A DNA stretch of 64,000 bases from Rehmannia glutinosa. Taxonomy: Eukaryota; Streptophyta; Magnoliopsida; Lamiales; Orobanchaceae. The stretch lies in assembly GCA_016081115.2 (NCBI GenBank), contig CM071926.1, forward strand, positions 14,583,971-14,647,970, in the 5' to 3' direction. Positions 37,201-49,207 of this stretch are shown here, piece by piece (the stretch's first letter is position 1; each line of letters begins with the position of its first letter). Below the pieces are notes generated by a model. The model worked only from the letters and a program-made list of their open reading frames with translations. It was not told the DNA's origin and ran no database searches. The translations under genes and the position numbers were made by a program.

Positions 37201-38763
37201 TCTTTGAAGATCTGCAAGATATCGTGCGTTTTCTTCATCGAGCTTGGACAAGTGTGGTCAAATCGAGGAAATTCATCAGTTCTTCTTCTTCTTCTTCAAT
37301 AAACTCGGGTCTTTGAACTGTTCCTTGATCGACTCAGCTTCCACTTCCTCCATTCTCGCAGGCGATTTTGGATGTCACGGATATGGTGGGGATAGGATCA
37401 TCACATCATCATCTTCTTCATCATCATATCCTGTTGCCCTTCCTTTTCAGGAATAGAAGGCAACATACATCTGCCGCTCAACTCCTTCTGCAAACATCGG
37501 GGGCCAGTGGAGATATAGTCTGTCGGCAGGGGATTAATTTGTCTTAGTGCATATTTTTCCTCATTGCTCGTCATTTGTGGGTCTTCGACTTGCCTCTGTG
37601 ATCGGCAATGACTTGGCGATTGCATCAATAATCTCTCGGAGACTCTCTTCTCCAATTTGTTTTTGACGATGTGCCGGTGAGTGGCGGACTCAATTGTTTT
37701 CTCAAGCTCGATCGCTTGAAAAGTCTTCTCCTTTGGTCCTTACCGGAGGAATTTCAGTTCGGATGCGTTTCTCCGAGTCTGCAGGCGGTAGGGCGGTGCT
37801 TCTTTTTTTTCTCGAGGAGCGGCTTTCTAGGCTTGTCAGTCCTCATTTTCTTGACAATAGGAGAAGGTATTTGAGGTTCTTTCTCCGCTACGGCTGCGCA
37901 GCGGTGACTCGGCTGCGAGGGCGGTGCATCTTTTGTTTTCTTCCATTTCTTTGAGGCGTGATCTTCTTTCTATTTGCATGGGAAGCTTTCTTCTTTGGAG
38001 GGAGACAACAAATTTGTTTCGGGTCGGTGATTCTCCTCACTTGTGTACGACTTTCTTGGCATAAGCTCTCCTCTGTGCTCCGAGGAGATATTTGATCGAA
38101 CATCTTTTTGTTAACATGGAACGCTCTTCCATGTCGGGAAGAACACCTTTCACCTCCATCAACCTAGGCCAATCACCAGGCCATATCCCGAGATCCTCCG
38201 AACGCGATCCATACGCTTTGAATGACTTATTCCCGATATGCGCGAGTGCATTTGTATACAAACTCGGCCATTTACCTTCTTCTCCTTCATGATCGCACCC
38301 ATCACGATCGGCTTGGTTTTGGACGGTGGTTAAAGCTTCCAAATTTGATGATGTCTACGCACTTGGCAACAATATCTAACTTGACTTGTGGTAGTCTTCT
38401 TCTTTAAGACTTCTTATCGGTGTGTATACCACCTTCGCAAACATAGTCGGGTTTGGCCACTTCCTTCCATGCAGCAGCCAGATTTACGTCAGCCTCATAG
38501 ATCTCCGGCATTCCTTCCGCCGGTAGCAAGCAGTGCTCTGCCAAATCCTTGGCAGTGATTTTGATTTCCTTCCCGTGAACAGAGGACTTGATGCCCTCGT
38601 CGTGAACTTCAGCGTTCACATAAATCTGCGCGACCTCCTCCACATATGTCATTTGAAACTCCATTGTGAGAAAGGGTTTCATCCCAGACTTCTCCACTTT
38701 CTCAGCTATTTTCTTCACAAGGGTTTCGTCGAACCCCTGTTTGATCATTCCTTCAAAATCCAC
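34236..38763 (-). pseudogene. Copia-B extra (third, envelope-like) ORF region
   Basis: Coding-like minus-strand sequence after pol, broken into pieces. The start piece 38763-38404 (119 aa) begins MDFEGMIKQGFDETLVKK and includes KITAKDLAEHCLLP, resembling the plant transposon-protein type N-terminus; 38342-38037 keeps ISGYG and related text. Acidic, low-complexity spacers follow (37655-36693). A 193-aa coiled-coil piece (35507-34926; RMQENIDRMHESHTTEIELL) is followed by a GRGRSSGGRGFRPRPLP basic tract (34862-34443) and a KKKAVKKKKKVEKR tail (34418-34236). No signal peptide or clear membrane segment is visible, so an envelope role is not supported by sequence. Function unknown. Confidence 0.6.
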
Positions 38764-39375
38764 GGTAGAACCAGTGTGGATTTATTTTACCAACTTGACA
38801 ATCGTGAGTAGATGCCATTTCTTGAAGCTTTACTGAATGAAACTTTGAAAAAAGTGCTTTGAAACTCTGTAGGGTTTTGAGAGAAAACTTTCTTTCTTTG
38901 CTTTGGAGAGAGATGAACAGTTTGTGTAAAGTGAGAGAAAAACGGACGAAATGGTATATGTATGGGTTATGAAAGGACGTGCGGATGGTTTATGAAATTT
39001 GATCAAGATCAACGGCTCAGATTTTGCACGCCGATTAACATTTAATTTCTCGCACTTAATGCGGCAGCATTTATATCCAATCATAAGCTTAGTATGCAGC
39101 TTTTGACTGTACACGTCATAATTATGCTGACATCATTCTTAAAAACATTCCCACTTAGCAGGAACGACTGCGTTTTTGTCACTTCGCTCATAGGCGACTC
39201 ACCTTACTTCTTGGCTGATTCAACTTTTCTTCTCTCTATCCACATCGTGACTCTGTTGTCAGCCAACTCGTTGTAGCTGACTTTCCGATACGGCTGATTC
39301 ACTTAGTTGTTTTAAGAGCTCCGCTCTTTTTCATCTTTTCATGTTCCAATCTCTTTTCCTTGAGTCTTCTGAGTG
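38764..39375 (-). other. Copia-B spacer between pol and the extra ORF
   Basis: About 610 bp between the pol stop (39376-39378) and the next ATG (38763). Contains GAGAGAGATG / TTGAGAGAAAAC text on one strand like a transcribed leader, possibly the promoter or leader for the downstream ORF; no domain. Confidence 0.4.
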
Positions 39376-42300
39376 TCAACTCAGCTCAATTAACCCTAAT
39401 TCATGCTTGAGTTCTTCAAATCTTGATTCACATAATGGTTTTGTGAATATATCGCCTAACTTGCTTATCGGTTGAGATGTATTCCAAAGTGATGTCTTCT
39501 TTTCAACATGGTCTCTTATGAAATGGTATCGACATCAATGTGCTTTGTTCTTGAGTGTAACACAAAGCATTTTGAGTTATTGCAAACACTTGTATTATCA
39601 CACATAATTGGAATTTCCTTTTCTTCAACTTCATAGTCTCTCGATTCTTTGTCTCATCCATAAGACTTGGGCAACTTGTGCCCTTGACTATGTATTCTGC
39701 TTGTTGTGGATGTGGCTATTGAGTTTTTTCTTGCTAAACCAGGAAATTAACCTATTTCAAGCATTTGACATGTACGAAGTACTCTTCACCTTCGACTCTA
39801 CATCCAAAGATAGTTTAATCTGAATAACCAATTAGCTTGAATCCACCTTCCTTTGGATACCATAAGTCAACTTCTTGGCTTCCTTTAAATATCTCAATAT
39901 TCTCTTGGCTGTGGTCATGTGGCTTTATTTAGGAGAAGATTGAAATCTTGCACATACACCTGACAAAGGTGATGTCCGCCTACTTTGTGAGATAAGCGAT
40001 GATCCAATGAGTGCTCGTATCTTGTTTGATCCACAAAGGCTTGCCATCGCATCCATATCCATTTTGGTGATGTATTCATTGGTATTTTTCAGAAGACTTA
40101 TCTTCCATACCAAATTTCTTCATTAATTCTCTGGTGTACTTTGTCTGACTTATGAAGGTTCCATCATTCAGCTATTTTACTTGGAGTCCTAGGAAGAATT
40201 TCAGCTCTCCCATCATGCTCATTTCAAATTTTCTTTGCATGAGGTTTGAGAATTTATCACACAACTCTTTGTTTGTGAATCCAAAAATGATGTCATCCAC
40301 ATAGATTTGAACAAGCAGTATACTCTTCCCATCTTGAATTATGAAGAGTGTTCTATCTACTTTGCCTTTTGTGAATCCGTTCTCAGTCAGGAATTGTGAT
40401 AATGTATCATACCATGCTCTTGGTGCCTGTTTTAATCTCATATAGAGCTTTCTTGAGCTTGTACACTTTATCTCCAAGAGTCTTCTGCTCAAATCCTGGA
40501 GGTTGTTCAACATATACTTCTTCTTCCAATAATCCATTCAAGATTGCACTTTTTACATCCATTTGATATACAATGAAGTTCTTGTGTGCAGCATAAGCAA
40601 GAAACATCCTTATTGCTTCTAATCTTGCAACAGGGGCAAAAGTTTCATCAAAATCTATTCATTCTTCTTGGTAATACCCTTTGGCTACCAATCTTGCCTT
40701 GTTTCTTACCACAGAACCTTCTTCATTCATTTTGTTTCTGAAAACCCATTTTGTGCCAATAACATTTTGATGGGTTGGTCTTTGAACCAATTCCCATACT
40801 TTGTTCCTTTTGAACTGATTCAACTCTTCTTGCATGGCTTGAATCCAATGTGTGTCATTCAATGCTTGTGACACATCTTTTGGTTCTATTTGAGAGATAA
40901 AACAAGTGAACATGGCTTCTTGTTGAGTTCTGGATCTGGTTCTTACACCTTCTCTTACATATCCAATGATTAGGTCTGGAGGATGATCCCTCAGCCATCT
41001 TACATCAGGTTGGAGTAAGTTAGCTGGATTCAGTCTTCTTGCAGCTGTGATGTCTTGAGCAGCTCTCTCATCATCACTTAGCTGCAGATTGTCCAGCTCT
41101 CTTTGAGATTCAGCTATCTCTTCTTCATCTCTGTTAATTGCTCCAGCTTCAGCTTCAACATAGGGACTCTTCTGCACAGTTGACTGACTCAGCTTATCAG
41201 CTAACTCTTCAATGTCTTCTTCATTTACCTTGGGTTCATCAAACACCACATGGATGGACTCTTCTGTAACCATTGTCCTCTTGTTGAGCACTCTATAGGC
41301 TTTACTTTCAGCTGAGTATCCCAAGAAGATACCTTCATCAACTTTGGCATCAAAAGCCTTTAAGTTGTCTTTGCCATTATTATGGATGAAGCATTTGCAT
41401 CCAAATATTCTGAAATATGCAATATTTGGCTTTCTCCCTATCCAAATCTCATAGGGAGTTTTTGTCAGCTGTCTATTTATCATGCATCTATTTTGAGTAT
41501 AACATCTTTGTGTTTATTGCTTGACCCAAAATCTTTTAGGTAACCTGCTTGACTAACATGGTCCGCTGCTTCCTTGAGAGAGAGTTCCTTCTTTCTCGCA
41601 ACTCCATTCTTTGTGGAGTTCTTGCTTGCAGAGATAGTTCATGAGCAATACCATTTTCAATACAATCTTGAGTTATTATTCCATTGACAAACTCAGTTCC
41701 TCTGTCAGATCTTATTTTAATGATGGTTTGACTCTTCTCATTTTGGATCCTCTTCATCAGCTGTGGTAACTTCTGCAAAGTTTCCTTCTTTTTACACATG
41801 AAGTATATCTTTAATAATCATCCACCACTACTAGAGTGTATTTCTTCCCACTTATACTCGGGTTGGTTCAACATGACCAAATAGATCCATATGCAGTAGA
41901 TGCAATATTCTTGTTGAAGATGGGCTTGACTTCTCTTTCAAGGATGATTTGATTTGCTTACCCATCTGGCATGCATCACAAACACTTTCCTTCTTGTACA
42001 CTGAGTCTGGAAGTCCTTCTACAAGATTACTTCTTGCAAGTTTGTTAAGTGTTTTGAAATTCAGGTGACTCAACTTCTTGTGCCACAACCAACTTGATTC
42101 TTTGTGCTCTTTTTGCCAATAGACAAGTGCTTGGTGTTGCGGTTGACCAATCCACCACATACATGTTCTTTTGTCTGCATCCTTGTAATACTACTTCATT
42201 AGATTCAATGTTCTTGATTTGGCATACACCCATGTTGAATCAACATTATAGCCTTTGTCACATAGTTGGATCGATACTTAGCTTGATTGAAGTTGAGTCC

Positions 42301-43676
42301 TTCAACATATGCAACATCGTGATCTCTAATCCATTTTTCTTGATGGATCGAATGCCTCTTATTTCTCCCTGGAGCTTCATTCCTCCAAATATAACTTTTG
42401 CACCTCTAACCTCCTTGAATTTTGATAGATTTTCTTGTTTCTGTCATGTGCGGGAATGTACCACTATCCATGTACCAGGTTCCTTGGCACTCGGCTATTC
42501 CTTGAACGCAATCAAGGAATTTAGTTTTAGGTACCCATACTTGCCGGGTCCTAAGGGGTTAGTCTTTGTAAGATGATCCAACCAACCTATAACCAAATGA
42601 TTTGACTCTCAGGGGTTGCCATCTATCGTGCCATAATCATAATTTACTTTGGCAAATTGGCAGGGGGCTTTGGGTTCATACAATTGTCCTTTTGTCCGTA
42701 TGCTGTGTGTGTGTTTTAGCAATTGCCTTCCTTGGGTAGTTGTGATACCTCACGAGTGTAGTGTTTGGGTGCATATGTGTGTTGAAGATAGCTCTTTTGC
42801 CTTTGGAATGGCCTTTGTTGAGTTCTAGGCCTTTGCCATCTAGGCATGTATTCCATATATCTTTCTTTGATTTTCACATTGTACCAATCTTGGCTTGGGT
42901 AGTTTCTACCATTTCCATCATATGTGTTCCTTTTATAGAACTTCCGGGGTTTTGGTAGCTCTGTTTTTTCTTTCTGAGTATTTTACATTTTGGAATTTCT
43001 TTGAGGAACTCGGTTGGATTTCTTCTCACCGTATCCTCTCAAAGATACTCAAGTGTTTTTTTTTTCCTTTATAACCAAGGCCGGTTTGGTTGTGATTGTG
43101 CTTTGGAGTGAATGTGTGTGCACCATTTGGAGTTTTGGATTTTTGAGATCTTCATTACTTGAAGATCCTTTTTCCAAAATCACTTTGGGAGCTTGACTTA
43201 GCATAGAGGAATTAAATCTAGCTGTCTTGTCTCCACATTCTCTTTGACTCATAATAAGATCATCCAAAGATTTAGATGCCTTAGTGAATGAGGCAATCAC
43301 ATTTTTGAGGTCATTTTCCCTCTTTTCTATAAGCGACTATCTCTCTGTTGTTAATTTAACATTTTCAGCCTTTAGTTCTTTATTCTCATCGACTATGTGA
43401 CTCAGTACTTAGCTCCTTAGTCATTGTGTGAGTTTTGGCTTTGAAGTCATTTGTTTTCCTCATTTAGCGAGTGAGTGTGAGGATTTAATGTGCTCAAAGT
43501 CTTTCATCATTTTGCCTAATGAATCATAAAGATCGAGTGGGTGATGAAGTGTGTGTGTCACAATCACTATCATTAGAATCTGGTTGGTCTTGTTCTTTGG
43601 CCATTAAGCGGATCAAGGCTTCTTTTTGCAGTCACCGAGTAGTCGACTTCACTACTCTCCGAGTCTTTGTGTCTTT
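39376..43676 (-). pseudogene. Copia-B pol: protease, integrase, RT, RNase H (frameshifted)
   Basis: In element order: protease region (43.6-42.3 kb, badly broken), pre-integrase zinc domain with WHKKLSHLNFKTL and CDACQMGKQ (42160-41852), integrase core IRSDRGTEFVN (41799-41536), integrase tail and linker KTPYEIWIGRKPN ... FLGYS (41483-41150), RT start WVFRNKMNEEG and KARLVAKGY (40750-40659), RT palm MDVKSAILNGLLEEEVYV and intact YVDD box (IYVDDIIFG, 40607-40172), RNase H remnant ending GDIFTKPLCESRFEELKHE with a stop at 39376. RT palm and integrase motifs are well kept but frameshifts separate them. Confidence 0.88.
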
Positions 43677-44807
43677 TTAGCACTGTCTCGGATTTCTGAC
43701 TAACATTGCCTTTTTCTTTTCTTGTCTTCTTTCCCTGAAGACTTTCCTTTCCTCTTCATTCATGTATCTGTTGACTACAGGATATGGACAGTCAATTGCG
43801 AAATGTCCTGGTTGTCTGCAATTCCAACACGGGTTTTTAACTTTTTGTTCAGCTCTTTCCATTCTCGGATTGTCAGCTCTTTGGTACTCGACCTTTTGAT
43901 GCTCTGCTCTCTTGGGTGGCCTATCTTCCCTTGACTTGGAGGGAGCTGAGTGTCTTCTGGAGGTTTCACCTTTGTTTCTTTTGTAGTTCTTGTTGAAGAA
44001 CTTGTTGAATCTTTTAACCATTAGGGCAATCTCCTCCTGGTCAATGACTTCTTTGGTCTCAGCTCTCTTTCCTTCCTTGACTATGAGTGCAGTTGTTTTG
44101 GGTACATCTATCTCCTCTTGATCCTTTCTTCTCAGCTCAAACTCATAGGCTTTGAGGTCTGAGAATAGTTCATGATTAGATGTTTTTGATAGGTCCATTG
44201 AGTGCCTTAGAGACATGGTCTTCATTTCCCACTCAGCTGGAAGACTTCTTAGAATTTTCATACACATTTTCTTCTGTGTGTATTCTTTTCCAAGTGCAGA
44301 TAACTCGTTCGTAATTTCTGTGAATCGAGCATCCAATTGATCCATTGTTTCACCTGCAAGAATTTTAAAATTTTCAAATTTTTGAACCACAATAGATAAT
44401 TTATTTTCCTTGATTTGCTCGGATCCTTCACAAATTAAGGTTAATTTATCCCAGTTTATTTGGTACATTTTTGCAAGATTTGACTTTGTTGAACATGGCT
44501 TTGTCCAAAGTCTTGTAAAGTATATCCTTGGCCACATTGTCTAGGTTGTATCTTTTTCTATCATCATTAGTCCATTCGGCTCACGGGTTTTTCAACCATA
44601 GCCGGGTGCGGGAGCTTGACATCCTCTTTCTCCTTGTGCCACTGACTCTCCTTACAGTGTGTTCACTTTTAAAATTTGTAGTGGCCCATCTTCTATTACT
44701 ATCCACATTTAATCGTGTAATCTTTGATAGATGAGCACGCATACGAATTTTCAATCATCAAATTCCTCAATTGTGAACATAGGGATGTGTGTCAAATTTG
44801 CTTCCAT
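43677..44807 (-). pseudogene. Copia-B gag
   Basis: Starts at ATG 44807 (MEANLTHIPMFTIEEFDD, then a stop where Trp is expected: TGA). A 286-aa open piece (44537-43677) has the UBN2-type gag core (LTLICEGSEQIKENKLS, LDARFTEITNELSALG, ILRSLPAEWEMK), a basic linker and a CCHC zinc knuckle CWNCRQPGHFAIDC near 43790-43830. The N-terminal piece and the 286-aa core are separated by stops and frameshifts. Gag packages the element RNA in virus-like particles. Confidence 0.85.
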
Positions 44808-44917
44808 GACAATAACTTTGCTAAATAAAGGAGTTTTGAAAGATCAAGTGCTAAAGCAAGCTTTGAAAGATTGGAGATCTAGTTCGATAACGGTGCGGAA
44901 GGCTCGATGAACCAACC

Positions 44918-44930
44918 GCTCACGATACCA
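44918..44930 (-). other. Copia-B primer binding site (altered tRNA-iMet type)
   Basis: The minus strand reads TGGTATCGTGAGC two bases inside the 5' LTR. The canonical plant site, complementary to initiator tRNA-Met, is TGGTATCAGAGC, so CAGAGC is replaced by CGTGAGC. The identical change occurs at 63527-63539 in the pararetrovirus. Confidence 0.8.
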
Positions 44931-44932
44931 CT

Positions 44933-46452
44933 TGTAGGTCCCACGGGTGTGAGTGTAAGGTTTAGAAGGGGGGGTTGAATAAACCTTACCAACTTTTTGA
45001 GTTAGTCCTTTTAAAATCGTTCAGAGTTAATTCTTCACAGCTAAGTCCTTGATGGACAAGTAAGCTAGTTAACCAACGAGTTAGCCACTCAGGACTTTCG
45101 ATTTTTGTTGATAGAATAACTTTCATTTGCTTAGTCTAAAGTTTAACTCAACTGTGAAATGTTTTCGCGGAAGACTTTAACACCCTTGAATTTGGTTTAG
45201 ATTTGTTTTAACACTTGGTTTTAGCACTTTGATAAATATCAATTGGATAGCAAATTTATCAGCAGATATAAAGTAATATGCAGAATTGAAGTGCTGAAAT
45301 TTAAATGACACAATAAATTTTATAGAGGTTCGAAGATGGGGTAATTCTTTTAATCCTCTCTTCTCCAACTCTGGAGGAATCCACTAAGTATTGATCAGTA
45401 CAAAGTGGTTATCGGTCCGGATGCAAGTCTTGATCACACACGGTGGCTTCTCGTCCGGCTCGAACTTCTTCACGGGGCGCAAATTTGCCTTGCTACTACA
45501 TCTCACTTGCTCAAGTTTTCTAGATTTGATCACGAAGCCCTCCAAGAACTTAAGACTGGTTCGACCTTGAACCTTTCTACAACCCTATGTGGAATGTAGA
45601 CCTCTTTGTTCCTTCAAATGTTTCCTCTCCAAGCTGATTGAAGTCATCTTTCCTTCACGGGTGAGTGTTGGATTGATTTCCTTGAAGTTCGGCCCGAGGA
45701 TTAGCTTGAATGACTTGAGAATATTTTGTAGGTTACAACTCAAATGATAGCTTGAATGTTCGTGAAATGCGGGGTAGTCAAGATAACCCCTTCTTTGATT
45801 CCTCGGCCTTTTATAGTGTTCTTTTGAAAATCGCCCGTTGAAGAGATAGGCTAATTTTCAAAAAACACTTGTGGTCGTTGGCTTGCCTTGTTGCGATCCT
45901 TGAAATTGACATTTCCTCGTATTGAATGAACCTTGACTTTTGAGTTCGACACAGGTGCAGTGGTTCCCATTGGTTTATTCCTTTTGCACGCTTACGGGGG
46001 TGAGCACTTTAAGAAAGGCAAGTATGGAAGTATTACTTGTTTAAGTAACTTCTTGACTTTTGTGCAACGGATCCTTTTCGTTTGTCTTGACTTGCGATTC
46101 TTAACTTCCCGGATGACTTGAGTCGACTTCCAATCATTGGATGACTCATCATCACTTCAACTTGAGACTTGGCTATCTTGGGTTGACTTGGTGACACTTC
46201 ACACAATTGCATCTCGGTGATACTTCTCCAGTCGAGTTCATGTCTTCTCTTCCTTGCCATACTCAGCTGCATCACATCGGAGTCTTCATTCTAGTCTCCA
46301 GTTGACTTCTTGCATATTTAGGCATAACTGACTTAACTCAGCTCGAACAGCCCTATCTATTACAATGCAAGTTACAAAGAAAATGGGGTGCCAACTTTCT
46401 AGTCTAAGTTTTACATGGCATTAATCAAAATCTAAAAATTAATTTCCCAACA
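44933..46452 (-). repeat. Copia-B 5' LTR (1520 bp)
   Basis: TGTAGGTCCC...TTCCCAACA, paired with 32344-33919. Divergence from its partner is concentrated at CAG/CTG-containing sites. Confidence 0.92.
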
Positions 46453-48043
46453 CAATATTTTGTGTAATCGTCTATAAACGTTATGAAGTACTTTTTCCCA
46501 CCTTGAGTTTGCACAAGTTTTAAATCACACACATCTATATGAATTAACTCGAGTGGTTTGGTACTTCTTGTTACCGAATGAAATGGTGCTTTAGCCAACT
46601 TTGCTTCAACACAAATTTCGCATTTGTCTTGTGAATCGGTTTTAAACGTAGGTATTAATTCCAGATTCACTAACCTTTTAATTGTGTTGAAGTTTACATG
46701 TCCTAATCTATCATGCCATAAATTAGAACAATCCAACAAGTAAATGAAGTAACATTTTTATTCTTAAGCCTCTTGGCGGAAAACGACATTCTGGACATCT
46801 TAAAAGGCCCGTTATCAAGGTAGCCCTTACAAAGAAACTGACCATTCTTGGTCATTACAAACTTGTCGAACTCAAACACTAGTCTAAACCCGACCTTACT
46901 AAGTAAAGGACCGGGAACCAAATTCTTGCGGATGTCCGGGACATGCAGCACATCTACAAGCGTAAGCTCCTTTCCGTAAGTCATCTTGAGCACAACCTTG
47001 CCAAGCCCCACGATGTTGGAAGTCGAAGAATTTCCCATGAAAAGCTTTCTTCCATTTATCGGAGTATAGGAGGAGAACATCTCCTTGTCGGCACAAATGT
47101 GACGAGTAGCCCCGGTATCTATCCACCATTCCCTTGGGTTATCCACCATATTGGCTTCAAACATAACGGCGGAGAGATCGAGCTCCGACAGGTCGATTGG
47201 AACCAACTTGTCCTTCATCACATTGGCTTGTTGGTTGCCACCTTGATTGCCCTTCTTTGGGTGTCGGCAATCCTTGGCCATGTGGTTCGATTTGCCACAA
47301 TTGTAGTAATTCCCCTTAAACTTTTTGGCCTTTCCCTTGTCTTTCTCGGAGTGCTGGCATTTCTTGATAGTGCTCGATTCAGCAAGATTGGTCTTGGCCT
47401 CCATTCCAGACTTACTGGATTTAACATCTGATTTTCGGTTGAATTCTTTGATTCAAAGCCGAATTAGATCCTCAAGCCCCATCTCTTTGTGTTTGTGCTT
47501 GAGGTAATTCTTAAAATCCTTCCACAATGGCGGCAATTTCTCGATTATTGCAGCCACTTGAAAGAATTCATTCAAAATCATCCCTTCAGACACTAAGTCA
47601 TGAAGTATGATTTGAATCTCTTGGACTTGGCTGTTCACCGTTTTAGTGTCAACCATCTTGTACTCGAGAAATTTGCTGACAACAAATTTTTTTGTGTCGG
47701 CATCTTCCGTCTTGTACTTCTTCTCCAAAGAATCCCACAATTCATTAGACGTTTTGAACGTGCTATAGACATTATAGAGGGTGTCGTCTATCCCGTTCAA
47801 CACGTAGTTTTGACACAGAAAATCGCCGTTATGCCAAGCATCCACAGTGATTCTCCGGTTGTTGTCGATTTCTTCATCGCCAATGGTAGGGGGGTCGTCC
47901 TTCAGAAAATGGGACAACCCCAAGGTCGTTAAGTAAAACAACATCTTCTGTTGCCAACTTTTGAAGTCGGCACCGAAGAACTTGGGCGACTTTTCGCCAT
48001 GAGCAGGAGCAGCAGCCATTGGTGTGAACGAGATTGAAGCCAT
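46453..48043 (-). pseudogene. Copia-A gag-protease-integrase N-terminal part
   Basis: Starts ATG 48043 (MASISFTPMAAAPAHG), UBN2-type gag core with SWQQKMLFYLTTLGLS and LWDSLEKKYKTED. The 47453-48043 frame continues in phase into 46703-47404, with a TGA at 47453-47455 where CGA (Arg) is expected, a CpG-type change. The zinc knuckle reads YNCGKSNHMAKDC with the first Cys changed to Tyr. Protease WIDTGATRHIC is intact. After a frameshift near 46720 comes LWHDRLGHVNFNTIKR, CEICVEAKLAKAPF and FITFIDDYTKYC, where Copia-B interrupts at 46457. Confidence 0.88.
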
Positions 48044-48071
48044 CGTCTTGAACAGAAACAGATCTTGCGAT

Positions 48072-49202
48072 TGTTGGGTAAAATTTATAAAGGATTCTGT
48101 TTCAAAGAAAATTTGGCTAGTGTGGAGTGTTTGGCTAAGTCGAGGCCTAAATTATACCAGTCTCCGCAAGATGAAAGACGCCCCATATACAGAGTGCTTA
48201 CGGTTCCGATGTTCGTCTCTAAGATACAACAACTTTTATTGTACTTGCAAAAACCGGAACTACAGCGAACAATAGGTGTTTTAACTTTCAAGCTTTTGAA
48301 GGAGGGAAGTCAATATGCTCGAATGTAATGACCGTTTTATTAATCTGATGAATTTCGTGTGTTTATTCCATCTACAGGGGTCGAATAATATAGGCCTCAG
48401 GTGCCTCGTATGGAAATATCACGTCTTTTGGCTCGAAAAGATAGATTTTTAACGAACAGACGCATTTGTTCTGCACTTCGCATCGACGCACGACGTGGCG
48501 CACGACCCGTGCGCCTGCCCGTGCATGGATGCGAACCAAAATGACAAAGTTACGGCATGACGCATGACTCGATGTACGGGTCGTGCGTCAGCAGCCTGTG
48601 CTTGGATGCGAATAGGTCCGGTGGCCTTGCGACCAGGCCTTGCGGGTAGTGCGTCGTCGCGTCTTTCGGTGCGAACACTTCCTAGTTGAAAAATCTGTTA
48701 ATTAATTCAAAAATTAATTAATCAATTAGTTTAAAGGTTTTGGTCCAAAAAAGAATAAGGGCCCTGAAGCCCAAGCCCAGGCCCATGGTCCATGACCCAC
48801 GACCCGAGACGATCGGCGGCGGAGACACGCGCGCGCGTGTGTGCTTTGAACTAAAACCACAAACATATAGGTCTTCACCCCTTTAAAAACTTGGGTGCCC
48901 CCATGGGCCCAAACCCATAAGTACAACTTGGGATAAATATAGTGTGCAAACTTTGTCTTTTTATCCTATGTGGGATTGAGCATTTCTCCTTCCTCACATT
49001 TTCTGTTTTCCATACCATTTACTTGTATTAAGTGGCTAACTTCTAGCATTAATTTTTCATTCACCCGGAATTGGTTTTGAGAAATTTCAAATGTTATTCT
49101 CATCTACTCTCTTAATTTAATTCTATTTTTCACTAATGGAAACCACTTAATTATTTGGTCAAAATCGGGTCAATACCCATTTTACCAAACACAATTCCAA
49201 CA
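48072..49202 (-). repeat. Copia-A 5' LTR (1131 bp)
   Basis: TGTTGGGT...TTCCAACA, partner of 28403-29565. Shows the same ordered blocks, with the main differences in the GC-rich segment at 48480-48670. Confidence 0.9.
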
Positions 49203-49207
49203 ACTTT

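Larger units (their letters stand above)
32344..46452 (-). mobile_element. Copia-B: 14.1-kb SIRE/Maximus-like copia retrotransposon nested in Copia-A
   Basis: LTRs 32344-33919 and 44933-46452 begin TGTAGGTCCC and end TTCCCAACA, flanked by the 5-bp duplication CAATA (32339-32343, 46453-46457). Joining the two flanks restores a continuous Copia-A integrase reading (TKYC followed by YVYILKSKDEA). Order on the minus strand: 5' LTR, primer site, gag (44807), zinc knuckle, protease, integrase, RT, RNase H (stop 39376), then about 5.4 kb with an extra ORF region, purine tract and 3' LTR. Size, gag type and a long ORF after pol fit the SIRE/Maximus lineage, whose third ORF is often called envelope-like. 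Confidence 0.9.
28403..49202 (-). mobile_element. Copia-A: Ty1/copia retrotransposon, interrupted by Copia-B
   Basis: LTRs 28403-29565 (3' LTR in element sense) and 48072-49202 (5' LTR) share ends TGTTGGGTAAAATTTATAAAGG and CAATTCCAACA. Without the nested Copia-B the element is about 6.7 kb: gag start 48043, then zinc knuckle, protease, integrase (cut at 46453/32343), RT and RNase H to 30104. Purine tract ATATGGGGGAT abuts the 3' LTR at 29566. Flanks GCTTT / ACTTT match 4 of 5. The gag ATG lies only about 28 bp from the 5' LTR and no tRNA-Met type primer site is visible, so the primer is unknown. Confidence 0.9.

Noticed and set aside
34035..38407. Plus-strand ORFs in the Copia-B extra region
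   Set aside because: Low-complexity Ser/Phe/Leu-rich shadows of the Lys/Glu-rich minus-strand coding sequence.
48044..48071. Primer binding site of Copia-A
   Set aside because: The sequence after the 5' LTR (ATCGCAAGATC) does not match tRNA-Met, and I cannot assign it to another tRNA with confidence.
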